Shown piece by piece: positions 39,990 to 49,103 of a stretch of 64,000 nt of DNA. The stretch is taken from the NCBI GenBank assembly GCA_964343195.1, contig CAYFIR010000005.1, positions 1 through 64,000 on the forward strand, written 5' to 3'. Within the stretch, counting starts at the first letter, position 1. Each line of letters begins with the position of its first letter. The stretch comes from CAYVAP01 sp964343195. GTDB taxonomy: Bacteria; Bacteroidota; Bacteroidia; J057. The translations under genes were made by a program, and so were the position numbers. A model generated the notes under the pieces. That model searched no databases. It was not told where the DNA came from and was given only the letters and a program-made list of their open reading frames with translations.

Positions 39990-42481
39990 CTCAAGCATCT
40001 CAGTCGAAGCATTCTGTAAATCTCCCCAATCATAAGGCCCAAAGGTGGGTGCTGGTAGGATTTGGCGTTGCCATGCTGGCAGTTGCCATCCTGGCTGGCT
40101 TTGCGATGTACAGATCCAGCGAAGTCAGTACCATCATTCAAACCAACAAGAGGATAGATGCCTTTCAGGAAGGAATGATGAACATGATGGTGGAGCTTTA
40201 TAAAGCTGAAAGCAACATCAGAGAATATACCCTTTCCAAAGACAAGACCATGGAAGGAGTGGTATTCGTGGCTTCAGAGATGTCCAAAAAACGACTGATA
40301 AAACTCGAAGAAATGGCGACAGCCATTGGGGATTCGAGTATCATAAATGATGTAGCCGTACTGAAGACCTTTCTGGCGCTCAAATACAGCAACATGAGAG
40401 ACATCACAGTATATGTCTCTGCTCAGAATTACCTGGAGACTCTCTATGAAAACATCGAGGATACCACAGACTTATCCCGCCTGATCGATAGCCAGAAATC
40501 ACTTGAGTCCAGTGACCGGATGGCCGTTTATTTTCCTGATCTGGACTCGATGGGCCTTGAAAACATCCTGCTTAACGGAGAAATAAATGACCAGCAATGG
40601 AAAAAAACACTTGCCCAGATTGCCCAAGCCAATGATTCCCTTGAAGAATATATCAAAGGCCATATCGAGCAGGATCACCGTGCCAACGAGCGTTTGGACA
40701 ATGTATTGACAGGCATACAGGCCAAACTGGCAAATATGACCGATGAGCTGGGAGAAATCGACGAGGAAGCTCAGGATACCTTTTTCTTTATGCTGATTTT
40801 CGGGATTGCGGTTGTGTTGATGGAGTTCGCTTTCCTGGGATTCATCATCAACCATCTCGACAAAAACCGGCAGTTGCAGGAAGAACTTCATCAGCAGAAA
40901 GAACAGGCCGAACACCATGCCCGTGTAAAAGAAGACTTCCTGGCCAATATGAGCCACGAGATTCGTACTCCCATGAATGCTGTAATTGGCTTTGCGGATC
41001 AGCTCGCTCAGACATCTCTGGACCAAATCCAGGGGAAACTCCTTAATCCACTTCGTCACTCCGCTCGCTATCTTCTGGCCCTGATCAATGATATCCTTGA
41101 TTATTCCAAACTGGAGTCAGGCAATTTCCCATTGGAGGAAGTAGGCTACGACCCCTCCTCTCTGGTAACGGAGGTGTATGAGACCTTTGTGCAGGAGGCA
41201 AAAAAGAAAGGGCTTGCCCTAAAGCTCAATATCAAGGGAGCGTTACCTGCAGTGCTAATTGGCGATCCCCTTCGACTGAAGCAAATCCTGTTCAACCTGA
41301 TTAATAACGCCCTCAAATTTACAGAGCGCGGGCATGTGGCCATCATTGTCGCTGCCAGAAACAGCCCACAGGGCAAAGTGGCCATGCTGGAATTTGAAGT
41401 GCAGGACACCGGAATTGGCATACCCCGAAACAAGCAGAAAGATATATTTTCCAAATTCATCCAGGTGGACAACAGTACTACCCGGAAATATGGAGGGACC
41501 GGTTTGGGGCTTGCCATTACCTCCCAACTGGTGGAGTTACAGAACGGATCCATTACCCTGGAGAGCGAAGTTGGAAAAGGAACGAGGGTACAGTTGAGCC
41601 TGCCTCAGAGGATAGGCGTGGCTCAGGATCTTCAGGTAATGGATGGACCCCTGCAGATCGATGGTTCAGACCTGGTAGGCCGAAAGGTGCTCCTCGTTGA
41701 CGATGAACTCTACAACCGGGAACTGGCAGAGTACATCCTGAAGCGGTGGAAAATGAAAGTTGATGCAGTAGGGAATGGTCAGCAGGCCCTGGATAAGCTC
41801 AAGACCGGAAAATCCTATGACATAGTGTTGATGGACCTGCAGATGCCTGTACTTGATGGACTGGATGCTGCGAGCGCTATTCGGCAAAAGCTGGGTTTGA
41901 AAGACCTGCCCATCTTGGCCATGACTGCTACATCCACTCCTGCAGAGATTCAGCGTGCCCTTGCCGCTGGAATGGATGCCCATATGCTTAAGCCATTCAG
42001 GGAGTCGGAACTCATTGTGCAATTACGTCGGCTGATGAAGCCGAGGAGTGGAAAAGCAGCTGATACCTCTCAGCTGGAAAAAAAGGTAGTGCCGGTCTCT
42101 CCCGTACCCCCATCTGATGTGGTTGAAGGAACCTGGGGATATTCTATTGAAGGGGCAAGGACGCTCTTCAATGGAGATATCGCATTCATGAAGCGGATGC
42201 TGGGTATTTTTGCAAAACAGACCCGTGAGCAGTGGCAAGAACTGGAGCACGCGAAAGAGAACAAAGACTGGAAGCTAGTCGGAAACCGGGCGCATGCCAT
42301 GTTGCCCCGGTGCCGGAACCTGGGCCTTAAAACGATTGTTACAGACTTAAAGGAAATTGAGACAGTGGCCCTCAGAGACGAACCGGTTTCGGCTGAACTG
42401 ATCGACGGAGTAAGAGGCCGGCTATTCGAAGTGATTGAAGCTGTGGAGGCTGATCTAAAAAATCTTGAGGGTAATGAGTGA
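39986..42481 (+). CDS. hybrid sensor histidine kinase with receiver and HPt domains
   Basis: An 831-residue membrane phosphorelay protein. Membrane helices lie at about 19-40 and 265-290, enclosing a helical extracytoplasmic sensor of CHASE3-like type. Then come a coiled coil, a HisKA domain with MSHEIRTPMNAVIGFADQL (His324), an ATP-binding domain with NLINNALKFTERG, DTGIGIPRN and GGTGLGLAI, a receiver domain with VLLVDDELYNRELA and VLMDLQMPVLDG (Asp617), and a C-terminal HPt domain with GNRAHAMLPRCRNLGL (His770). All phospho-sites are present, so the relay His-Asp-His can be completed within one chain. The output regulator is not in the window. Confidence 0.93.
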   Translation: MTQASQSKHSVNLPNHKAQRWVLVGFGVAMLAVAILAGFAMYRSSEVSTIIQTNKRIDAFQEGMMNMMVELYKAESNIREYTLSKDKTMEGVVFVASEMSKKRLIKLEEMATAIGDSSIINDVAVLKTFLALKYSNMRDITVYVSAQNYLETLYENIEDTTDLSRLIDSQKSLESSDRMAVYFPDLDSMGLENILLNGEINDQQWKKTLAQIAQANDSLEEYIKGHIEQDHRANERLDNVLTGIQAKLANMTDELGEIDEEAQDTFFFMLIFGIAVVLMEFAFLGFIINHLDKNRQLQEELHQQKEQAEHHARVKEDFLANMSHEIRTPMNAVIGFADQLAQTSLDQIQGKLLNPLRHSARYLLALINDILDYSKLESGNFPLEEVGYDPSSLVTEVYETFVQEAKKKGLALKLNIKGALPAVLIGDPLRLKQILFNLINNALKFTERGHVAIIVAARNSPQGKVAMLEFEVQDTGIGIPRNKQKDIFSKFIQVDNSTTRKYGGTGLGLAITSQLVELQNGSITLESEVGKGTRVQLSLPQRIGVAQDLQVMDGPLQIDGSDLVGRKVLLVDDELYNRELAEYILKRWKMKVDAVGNGQQALDKLKTGKSYDIVLMDLQMPVLDGLDAASAIRQKLGLKDLPILAMTATSTPAEIQRALAAGMDAHMLKPFRESELIVQLRRLMKPRSGKAADTSQLEKKVVPVSPVPPSDVVEGTWGYSIEGARTLFNGDIAFMKRMLGIFAKQTREQWQELEHAKENKDWKLVGNRAHAMLPRCRNLGLKTIVTDLKEIETVALRDEPVSAELIDGVRGRLFEVIEAVEADLKNLEGNE

Positions 42482-43406
42482 CTTCAAAGACTACTATGAA
42501 ATATTGCAGGTGGAGAGAGAAGCCGATCAGCAGGAGATCCGGCAGGCATATCGGCGTCTTGCCCTGGAGTGCCATCCTGACCAAAACCATACGGAGGAAG
42601 CTCATATTCGCTTTTTGCTGATAGGGGAGGCCTATCAGAATTTAATCGACCCAACGCTACGAGGGCGCTACAACCTCCGCTATGACAGGGCCAAGGGCCT
42701 GAAAAAGAACCCGGGAACCTCTTCCCAGAGCTATGAACTGGTTCGTCGAAAGCGGATGACTCGCTACAACCGTACAGGCTATGCTCAGCGCGTACGCTAC
42801 CGAGGAACCACCACTGCCCGAAACGTGAACTTTGATCCATCTAGTCGACCGCAGAGACCTCCCCAAAGCGGCCATTTTAGTGAGGCCCACGCCGAACGAA
42901 TCCTCGCGGAGGAACAGAGCGCTCAGGTAGGATTCAAAATGTATGGCAGGGTTTTGAGGGTGATTGCTGGGGGAGTCCTGATTTTTTGCCTGGCCATGAT
43001 CCTCGATAAGGCAGGAGCCACGCGGACTGCTGAGGAAACTATCACCTCCAAGTCAGACATGATGTGGAGTTTCTCAACCCCGGGCGTTACCCGCGTCAAA
43101 ACCGCACTCAGTACCTTCGGGATAAAAGATGAATTTGCCAGGCACCTCAAGGAAGGAGACCGCGTGGCCCTCGTGAAAAGTCCTGTCGGAAAGGTGCCGG
43201 TAGAGGCCTTTGTATTCCGCCGTGGCTGGCAGGGGCCACTTCCCGTTTACGCGACCCGGTATACCGGTAACTTTGCCCTGATCTGGATACTGGTAGTCGT
43301 CAGCCTGGTTACGGTCTTTTCGGGGCGAAACACCGAGTTCAGTGCCTATCTTGGGACCTTTTCTCTGCTACTGTCAGTGGTAATATTGAGTGTCGTGCTA
43401 ACTTAG
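42474..43406 (+). CDS. membrane-anchored J-domain (DnaJ-like) protein 1
   Basis: A 310-residue protein. An N-terminal J domain (about 5-70) contains YYEILQVEREADQQEIRQAY and the HPD motif in LECHPDQNHT, so it should stimulate a DnaK/Hsp70 ATPase. A basic linker follows (LVRRKRMTRYNRTGYAQRVR), then one membrane helix at about 160-178, an extracytoplasmic stretch of about 90 residues containing EGDRVALVKSP, and two C-terminal helices (IWILVVVSLVTVFSG and the following segment). The ATG at 42474 overlaps the kinase gene by eight bases. No zinc-finger or G/F region is present. It is a paralog of the next gene. Confidence 0.8.
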   Translation: MSDFKDYYEILQVEREADQQEIRQAYRRLALECHPDQNHTEEAHIRFLLIGEAYQNLIDPTLRGRYNLRYDRAKGLKKNPGTSSQSYELVRRKRMTRYNRTGYAQRVRYRGTTTARNVNFDPSSRPQRPPQSGHFSEAHAERILAEEQSAQVGFKMYGRVLRVIAGGVLIFCLAMILDKAGATRTAEETITSKSDMMWSFSTPGVTRVKTALSTFGIKDEFARHLKEGDRVALVKSPVGKVPVEAFVFRRGWQGPLPVYATRYTGNFALIWILVVVSLVTVFSGRNTEFSAYLGTFSLLLSVVILSVVLT

Positions 43407-43528
43407 TCGCCACAAATGCCACTCCGAGTGGGAATATTTGCAAAGATTTGGGTGGTTGAGTACTTCTGGCATAGAATGGGCACTTATTATATCCCATAGC
43501 AACTTGATAAAGTCCGGCAACACTGCCT

Positions 43529-44416
43529 ATGACAGGTCAGACACATTATGAAATACTTGGAGTTACCGAACAGGTATCTCCCGAGGAGTTAAAGCGATGT
43601 TACCGTCGCCTGGCTCTGGAGTTTCATCCTGACCGAAACCATACCCCAGGAGCAAATGCAAGATTTGTCGGCATCAACGAGGCCTATCAGGTGCTCAGTG
43701 ATCCGCTCAAACGCAGGCAGTATGACCGACGACTGGCGCAGATCAGGCAGGGATATACCAGCCCCCCGCCTCCTGTGGTCTGGAAACAGCCTGACGAAGC
43801 GACCAACGTCCAGCCAGAGACGACCTTTACCGATGCCTATTTCAATGCCAAGAAGGCCCAGGAGCGCCGGAATGCGGCAGAATTTAGCCGGTATTTTCGC
43901 CCGGTAAGGATCTCCAGTGCCATCCTGCTGGCCTTTGGGATATTCCTGCTGATGGACTGGGGGATGCAAAAGGAGCGGGGACCACTGCCCATTGAGGCAG
44001 TAGGCTATACCGTGGGGAGTAGTTTTAGCTATGCCCAGTTGCTAATGAAAGATGGAGTTATCGAACTGCCAAGCCCCTGGGAAAGGCTACTGGAACCGGG
44101 GGACCTGGTTACCTGGCGACAGTCACGATTCCTGGGCATCTGTACGGAGGTGTCCCTTAATCCTCAGGGCGACAAGGAACGACTGGCCTGGCTGTGGAAG
44201 GAAATGAAGCGTCAACCAGAACTCGCAGCATTTGGGACACCTTTCAGCCCGAAGGCTCACCTCTATGGGGTATTTGCTCCGGCCTGGATCCTGATGATAC
44301 TGACCGCATTAACCGGGCTTCTTTTCCCAAAAAGCTATGCGGAACGACTCTTTCAGATTGGATTGCTGGGAGGATTTTTCGGAGTATTTACCCTCATCTT
44401 TTTGATGCTATCCTAG
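43529..44416 (+). CDS. membrane-anchored J-domain (DnaJ-like) protein 2
   Basis: A 295-residue paralog of the preceding protein with the same order of parts: J domain (HYEILGVTEQVSPEELKRCY, HPD in LEFHPDRNHTPGANARF), linker, one membrane helix at about 128-147 (ISSAILLAFGIFLLMDWG), an extracytoplasmic stretch with EPGDLVTWRQ, and two C-terminal helices (PAWILMILTALTGLLF, then GLLGGFFGVFTLIFLML). The shared ExGDxV motif at the same place suggests a common folded domain outside the membrane. The 122-base gap before it could hold a promoter. Confidence 0.8.
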   Translation: MTGQTHYEILGVTEQVSPEELKRCYRRLALEFHPDRNHTPGANARFVGINEAYQVLSDPLKRRQYDRRLAQIRQGYTSPPPPVVWKQPDEATNVQPETTFTDAYFNAKKAQERRNAAEFSRYFRPVRISSAILLAFGIFLLMDWGMQKERGPLPIEAVGYTVGSSFSYAQLLMKDGVIELPSPWERLLEPGDLVTWRQSRFLGICTEVSLNPQGDKERLAWLWKEMKRQPELAAFGTPFSPKAHLYGVFAPAWILMILTALTGLLFPKSYAERLFQIGLLGGFFGVFTLIFLMLS

Positions 44417-44507
44417 TGCTCTGTCAAATCCCCAATGATGGGTGATCGCTGAGTTCCTTCACTCCGTTCAGGACAGGCTTTTTCCGCATCTCTTCGTTGA
44501 GGCTCGT

Positions 44508-44595
44508 CTGTGGGCCCCTTTATCCCACAGTCTCGCAGTTTGGCTCGCCAAACTCGGATTTTACTCGAAACTGGAGCCCTTTTATTCCCAGTTTC
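44508..44595 (+). other. cluster of three perfect hairpins
   Basis: In the gap between the second J-domain gene and the Dps-like gene, three stems lie in series: CTGTGGG/CCCACAG (44508-44514 and 44524-44530), AGTTTGGC-tc-GCCAAACT (44537-44554), and GAAACTGG/CCAGTTTC (44567-44574 and 44588-44595). The middle stem and its flank (tttggctcgccaaactcgg) match the hairpin region of the element at 13768-13928, and ttttactcga also occurs near the core of the element at 33277. This is probably a diverged relative of that family. Confidence 0.55.
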
Positions 44596-44808
44596 TCGTG
44601 GATCTGCTCAACAATCTGCGACCGCTTACCCAGCATTTTTCAGAAGTATTCAATTTGCTGCCAAACTGGCAAATGCATTCCCAAAACGCTGCTCCCGATC
44701 TGTCACTCTGTCTGAAAATGATGGTTGGAAGGAAAATTGTCAACCAATGTGAGAACATTGATGTCCCTTACCAGGGACTTCCTCAATTTACTTCAACCAG
44801 AAAAAGAC

Positions 44809-45300
44809 ATGGATTTAATCCGCTATCAGCCATCCTCCGATGAATCCGGGCAATTGACTGCAAAGCTGGATCAACTGTTGACGGATTACGAGATATATCA
44901 TCGAAACCTTAGAAGGATTCACTGGGACCAGTCCCTACGGCCATTTTTGGATTTTACGGATAAGCTTGACAAGCTCTACCATATCGTTGACAACAGCAAG
45001 CATGCCGTTGCCGAGAATCTCCTGTCACTCGGAGGCCAGCCTGATCTCAAAAACATAGAAATTGCACACCTCTTACCCAACACCCGCATAAATGCCCTGA
45101 TGGAGATTTGCACTTTTGAAGAGGCAATCCAGGGAATTTTGCAGAACAGCCACGCTTTGCAGGAGGAGGTAAAAGAGGTGTTTATGCTGGCGACACAATT
45201 GAGTGAAACGGGGACCCAGCAACTGATGGTGGCGCTCAATCAACAACTCATGTTTACGCAGGCGGTATTCAACGGGGTGAGGTTGGCCCAGCTGAATTAA
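44809..45300 (+). CDS. Dps/ferritin-like protein with altered ferroxidase residues
   Basis: A 163-residue four-helix protein of the Dps group: LLTDYEIYHRNLRRIHWD gives helix A with the HW pair, FLDFTDKLDKLYHIVDNSKH gives helix B, and AENLLSLGGQPDLKN matches the AERILALGG-type segment of Dps. The His of the usual FxxLH motif is missing (FLDFTD) and the Asp of VDEIAER is His (KHAVAEN), so iron oxidation at the normal site may be lost. Starts at 44761 (ATG) or 44725 (TTG) would add N-terminal residues; ATG 44809 gives the usual Dps length. Confidence 0.65.
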   Translation: MDLIRYQPSSDESGQLTAKLDQLLTDYEIYHRNLRRIHWDQSLRPFLDFTDKLDKLYHIVDNSKHAVAENLLSLGGQPDLKNIEIAHLLPNTRINALMEICTFEEAIQGILQNSHALQEEVKEVFMLATQLSETGTQQLMVALNQQLMFTQAVFNGVRLAQLN

Positions 45301-45486
45301 CATTGTTTTAAGGTTTTGCAGGGAAAGGGATGTATGATCTTTTGATTATCCCTCAAAAACGGACTGTAAGCTTTGGGATTATATGTGCAATACAGGGGAA
45401 AGGTTTTTCGGGAAGGGAGTAGACAGGGTGGCATAGGCAGGTAGCCACCAGGAACAAAAATAGACTAGCTAAGTCGCTGATTATTA

Positions 45487-45517
45487 GCTCTGGAACGGCT
45501 CCAGAGCTATTTTTTTA
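45487..45517 (+). terminator. rho-independent terminator
   Basis: AGCTCTGGA (45487-45495) pairs perfectly with TCCAGAGCT (45501-45509) across five bases, followed by atttttttac. It lies 187 bases after the Dps-like gene and shields susC from upstream transcription. Confidence 0.85.
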
Positions 45518-45638
45518 CAACTGGCAACCTTTTTTATCAGTTTTCGACAGGGCAAATTTTTACGGAGATTTCGACGAAGAGTTTTGATTTCTGGGAAAAT
45601 TCTTGGATAATAGTTGTGCGAATGTTGCTTAAGTGCTG

Positions 45639-45653
45639 TTAACAATTGGTTAA
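45639..45653 (+). promoter_or_regulatory. small palindrome upstream of susC
   Basis: TTAAC-aattg-GTTAA is a perfect inverted repeat in the 575-base gap before susC (45301-45875). It may be an operator. Apart from this and the terminator at 45487 the gap shows no recognised feature, and no sensor or sigma factor gene adjoins the susC operon. Confidence 0.3.
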
Positions 45654-45875
45654 AGGTTTATAAAGTTAGCAGCTCAGCAGGTGTAATATGAAGGGAAAAC
45701 TGTTTGCAAAATCGGGTTCTGCTGCTACCATTCGAACTCACAAATAGACATGTGACTACTACCACAATTTGGCTTTACTGAAGCCCTCAGGGGCAGCTAT
45801 ATTTTTTTATTACCTAAGCTTATTCGTTCTTTTTTTGGAGTGTTAACCTAACGTTCAAAACCAAAGCTTTACTAC

Positions 45876-48800
45876 ATGAGAAGATTTCTTCTTTTCCTGG
45901 TAGCGTTCGCGCTATCGGTAACCGCTGCTTTGGCACAATCTACCATTTCAGGTAAGGTAACCGACGCTACGTCGGGAGAGCCTCTGGAAGGGGTAGCTGT
46001 GCTAATTAAAGGAACCACAGTGGGTATGTTCACCGATGGAAACGGTGACTACGAACTGGAGGTTCCTGCTGATGCTTCTACGCTGTTGTTCACTTTCGTA
46101 GGAAAGGCAACTGTAGAGGAGCAAATCAACGGACGCAGTACCATCAACATCGCCATGGCCGAGGATGACCTCGTACTGGATGAGGTGGTTGTAACTGCGT
46201 TTGGTATCGCCCGCGAGAAAAAAGCCCTGGGTTACGGGGTATCTACCATCAGCTCTGATCTGGTAGAAAATCGTGGTGAGGCTGATATCGCTCGTATTCT
46301 TCGTGGAAAGGCTCCTGGTGTAGATATCACTTCTACTTCAGGTCTTGCTGGTTCTGGTACCAACGTAATCATTCGTGGTTACTCTTCTATCACCGGAACC
46401 AACCAGCCACTTTTCGTAGTGGATGGTATTCCATTTAACACGGAGACAAACAGTGACCGTAACTTCGTTACTGGTGGTGCTTCTTCATCAAGCCGTTTCC
46501 TTGACCTTGATCCTAACGATATCGCAGAGGTATCTGTACTGAAGGGTCTGTCTGCAACCGTACTGTACGGTGAGGCTGGTCGTAACGGTGTGGTACTGAT
46601 CACTACCAAGTCTGGTAGCCCAGGGCGTAGCTCTCAGAAAGGATTTGAGGTTGAGTTTACTCAAAACCTTATGTTTACTGAAGTCGCTAACCTTCCTGAA
46701 TACCAAAACACCTATGGTGGTGGTTTCAACGGTGGTTTCGGTTGGTTCTTCTCTAACTGGGGACCTGCCTTTGATGACAATAGTCCTGCCAGCTACGGTT
46801 CTTCCTACCTTGGTGAGGAGAACGGTACAGTACTGATTGAGCACCCATATGCTCAGGGACAGTACGCTGCTGACTTCCCAGAGCTTCAGGATGCCTCTTA
46901 CGAGTATCGTCCCTACTCTTCAGTAGAAGATTTCTTCCAGCGTGGTCAGTTGACCAACACCTCTATTGGTGTGGATAAGAATCTGGGTAACAACAGCGCC
47001 GTGAGCTTCAACTATAGCTACATGCGTGACAATGGCTTTACCCCAGACAACACTAACACTTATGCCAAGCACAACTTTGGTATCGGTGGACGTACCAAGC
47101 TGGACAATGGTCTGACCATTGTTTCTACCTTCAAGTACGTTGATTCAGATCGTCTGACTCCTCCTGCTTCTGTAGGTTTTGGATCCAACCCATCTGGTCC
47201 TTCGCTCTTTGCCAACGTGATGTACACGCCACGTAGCGTGGATCTGTTTGGCCTGCCATATGCCAGCCCAGTAGACAATCGCATGGTGTACTATCGCCGT
47301 GGTTCTGCTATCCAGAATCCTCGTTGGACCCTGTACAATGCGTATGACGAGGAGAAGGTTCGTCGTTTCTTCGGAAACATCAACATGAACTATGAGATTA
47401 CCCCATGGTTGACCGCATTCTACCGTCTGTCTATCGACCAGTACACTCAGCAGCAGCGTCGTGCCATTAACAAGGGAGGTTCTCAAACTCCTAATGGTGC
47501 TTTGACTACTTCGGAGCGTCTGAACCGCATCACTGACCAGGTATTTAACCTGAACTATGATCTGGATATCTCTGAGGCTATCACCCTTCAGGGGCTAGTA
47601 GGTATCAACACCCGCTATGAGCACCGTGACCAGACCATCACCTCTTCTCAGCAGCAGTTTGTTTATGGTCTGTTGACCCATAACAACTTTGAGGAGCACA
47701 ACGCTACCTCATTCATGCGTGATGAGAACACTGTTGGTGTTTATGCCACTGCAACTGTTGGATACATGGATTGGGCTTACCTGAACCTTCAGGCACGTAA
47801 CGACTGGACTTCAACTCTGGAGCCAGAGAATCGTTCTATTTTCTATCCTTCTGCCAGTATCTCGGTTGTTCCTACTGATGCGATTGCTTCTCTTCGTGGC
47901 AATAAGTACATCAACTTCCTGAAGATTCGTGCAGGTGTAGGTACTTCTGCTGGTTACCCAAGCCCATACTCTACTCGTAGCGTACTGGGTACTTCTACCA
48001 ACGTATTCGTAACAGATGGTGGTCAGACTCTGAACACCAACACAGTATCCAACTTCCTGGGTAATGCTAACCTGCAGCCTGAGCTCCACACCGAATACGA
48101 AGGGGGTATTGAGGCCCGCTTCTTCGACAACCGCGTAGGCATTGATCTGTCTCTGTATGACAAGCAGTCTCGCGACCTGATCATCGACCTGAGCCTTGAT
48201 CCTGCTACTGGTTACACCAGTACTACTGTTAACGCAGCTTCTGTACGTAACCGTGGTATCGAGCTTGGTGTGAATATCGTACCTGTTCGCGGTAAGGTTC
48301 AGTGGTCTATGGACGTGAACTTCACTCGTAACATCAACACTGTTGAGAGCGTGTACGAAGGTGTGGATGAGGTGCCCATCGCAGGTTACACCAACCTGGG
48401 TAACTTTGCCGTCCCTGGTGAGTGGTATGGTATCATGAAGGGTATTCCTTTCCAGCGTAATGACGATGGAGAACTGCTTGTTAGTGAGGCTGGTGAGTAC
48501 ATTCCTGGTCAGGAAATCGACGTGATCGGTAATCCTAACCCCATGTTCCAGGCTAACCTGATCAACAACATTTCTTTCGCCGGATTTAACCTGAGCGCAC
48601 AGCTGAGCTATCAGCATCGTGGTGATATCTACTCAATCACTACTGCTACCATGCTGGCTCGTGGTAATACCGTTGACACTGACTTTGACCGATTCCTGCC
48701 ACTCATTCAGCCTGGTGTTCGTCAGACCACCGAGTCTGATAATGACATTCAGGGATACGTAGGAGACCTGTTCTTCCACTCATACTTCTTCGCTGACGAA

Positions 48801-49070
48801 GGAGCTGTATTTGATGCAACCAACCTGCGTCTGCGTGAGGTAAGCCTTTCTTACTCTCTGCCTGCTGCATGGCTGGAAAAACTGCCAATCGGCTCTCTGT
48901 CTATTGCACTTGTTGGAGAGAACCTCTGGTTTGAGGCTTTCAACTTCCCTGCAGGTGTAAACTTTGACCCAGAAGTACTCAGCCTTGGTGTAGGTAACGG
49001 ACGTGGATTCGACCTGCTGACCGGACCTACTTCTAAGCGCTATGGTGGAAACATCAGCTTGACTTTCTAA
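45876..49070 (+). CDS. susC: SusC/RagA-family TonB-linked outer membrane protein
   Basis: A 1064-residue outer-membrane importer. A signal peptide (about 1-20, ending ALAQ) is followed by a carboxypeptidase-regulatory-like domain (ISGKVTDATSGEPLEGVAVL, about 24-100), a TonB box-like stretch before the plug (LDEVVVTAFGIAREKKALGY), the plug domain (GVDITSTSGLAGSGTNVIIR) and the 22-strand barrel ending SKRYGGNISLTF. It imports large nutrients with the SusD partner encoded directly downstream and uses TonB-ExbBD energy. Codon choice is markedly biased (Arg CGT, Gly GGT), unlike the neighbours, as expected for strong expression. The substrate is not predictable. Confidence 0.96.
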   Translation: MRRFLLFLVAFALSVTAALAQSTISGKVTDATSGEPLEGVAVLIKGTTVGMFTDGNGDYELEVPADASTLLFTFVGKATVEEQINGRSTINIAMAEDDLVLDEVVVTAFGIAREKKALGYGVSTISSDLVENRGEADIARILRGKAPGVDITSTSGLAGSGTNVIIRGYSSITGTNQPLFVVDGIPFNTETNSDRNFVTGGASSSSRFLDLDPNDIAEVSVLKGLSATVLYGEAGRNGVVLITTKSGSPGRSSQKGFEVEFTQNLMFTEVANLPEYQNTYGGGFNGGFGWFFSNWGPAFDDNSPASYGSSYLGEENGTVLIEHPYAQGQYAADFPELQDASYEYRPYSSVEDFFQRGQLTNTSIGVDKNLGNNSAVSFNYSYMRDNGFTPDNTNTYAKHNFGIGGRTKLDNGLTIVSTFKYVDSDRLTPPASVGFGSNPSGPSLFANVMYTPRSVDLFGLPYASPVDNRMVYYRRGSAIQNPRWTLYNAYDEEKVRRFFGNINMNYEITPWLTAFYRLSIDQYTQQQRRAINKGGSQTPNGALTTSERLNRITDQVFNLNYDLDISEAITLQGLVGINTRYEHRDQTITSSQQQFVYGLLTHNNFEEHNATSFMRDENTVGVYATATVGYMDWAYLNLQARNDWTSTLEPENRSIFYPSASISVVPTDAIASLRGNKYINFLKIRAGVGTSAGYPSPYSTRSVLGTSTNVFVTDGGQTLNTNTVSNFLGNANLQPELHTEYEGGIEARFFDNRVGIDLSLYDKQSRDLIIDLSLDPATGYTSTTVNAASVRNRGIELGVNIVPVRGKVQWSMDVNFTRNINTVESVYEGVDEVPIAGYTNLGNFAVPGEWYGIMKGIPFQRNDDGELLVSEAGEYIPGQEIDVIGNPNPMFQANLINNISFAGFNLSAQLSYQHRGDIYSITTATMLARGNTVDTDFDRFLPLIQPGVRQTTESDNDIQGYVGDLFFHSYFFADEGAVFDATNLRLREVSLSYSLPAAWLEKLPIGSLSIALVGENLWFEAFNFPAGVNFDPEVLSLGVGNGRGFDLLTGPTSKRYGGNISLTF

Positions 49071-49103
49071 ATCTCCTTACGCTTAAGTCAAAAAACGATT
49101 CAA

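Noticed and set aside
47811..48617. 268-codon minus-strand frame inside susC
   Set aside because: This is a shadow of the strongly biased codon use of susC; the frame lacks protein-like features.
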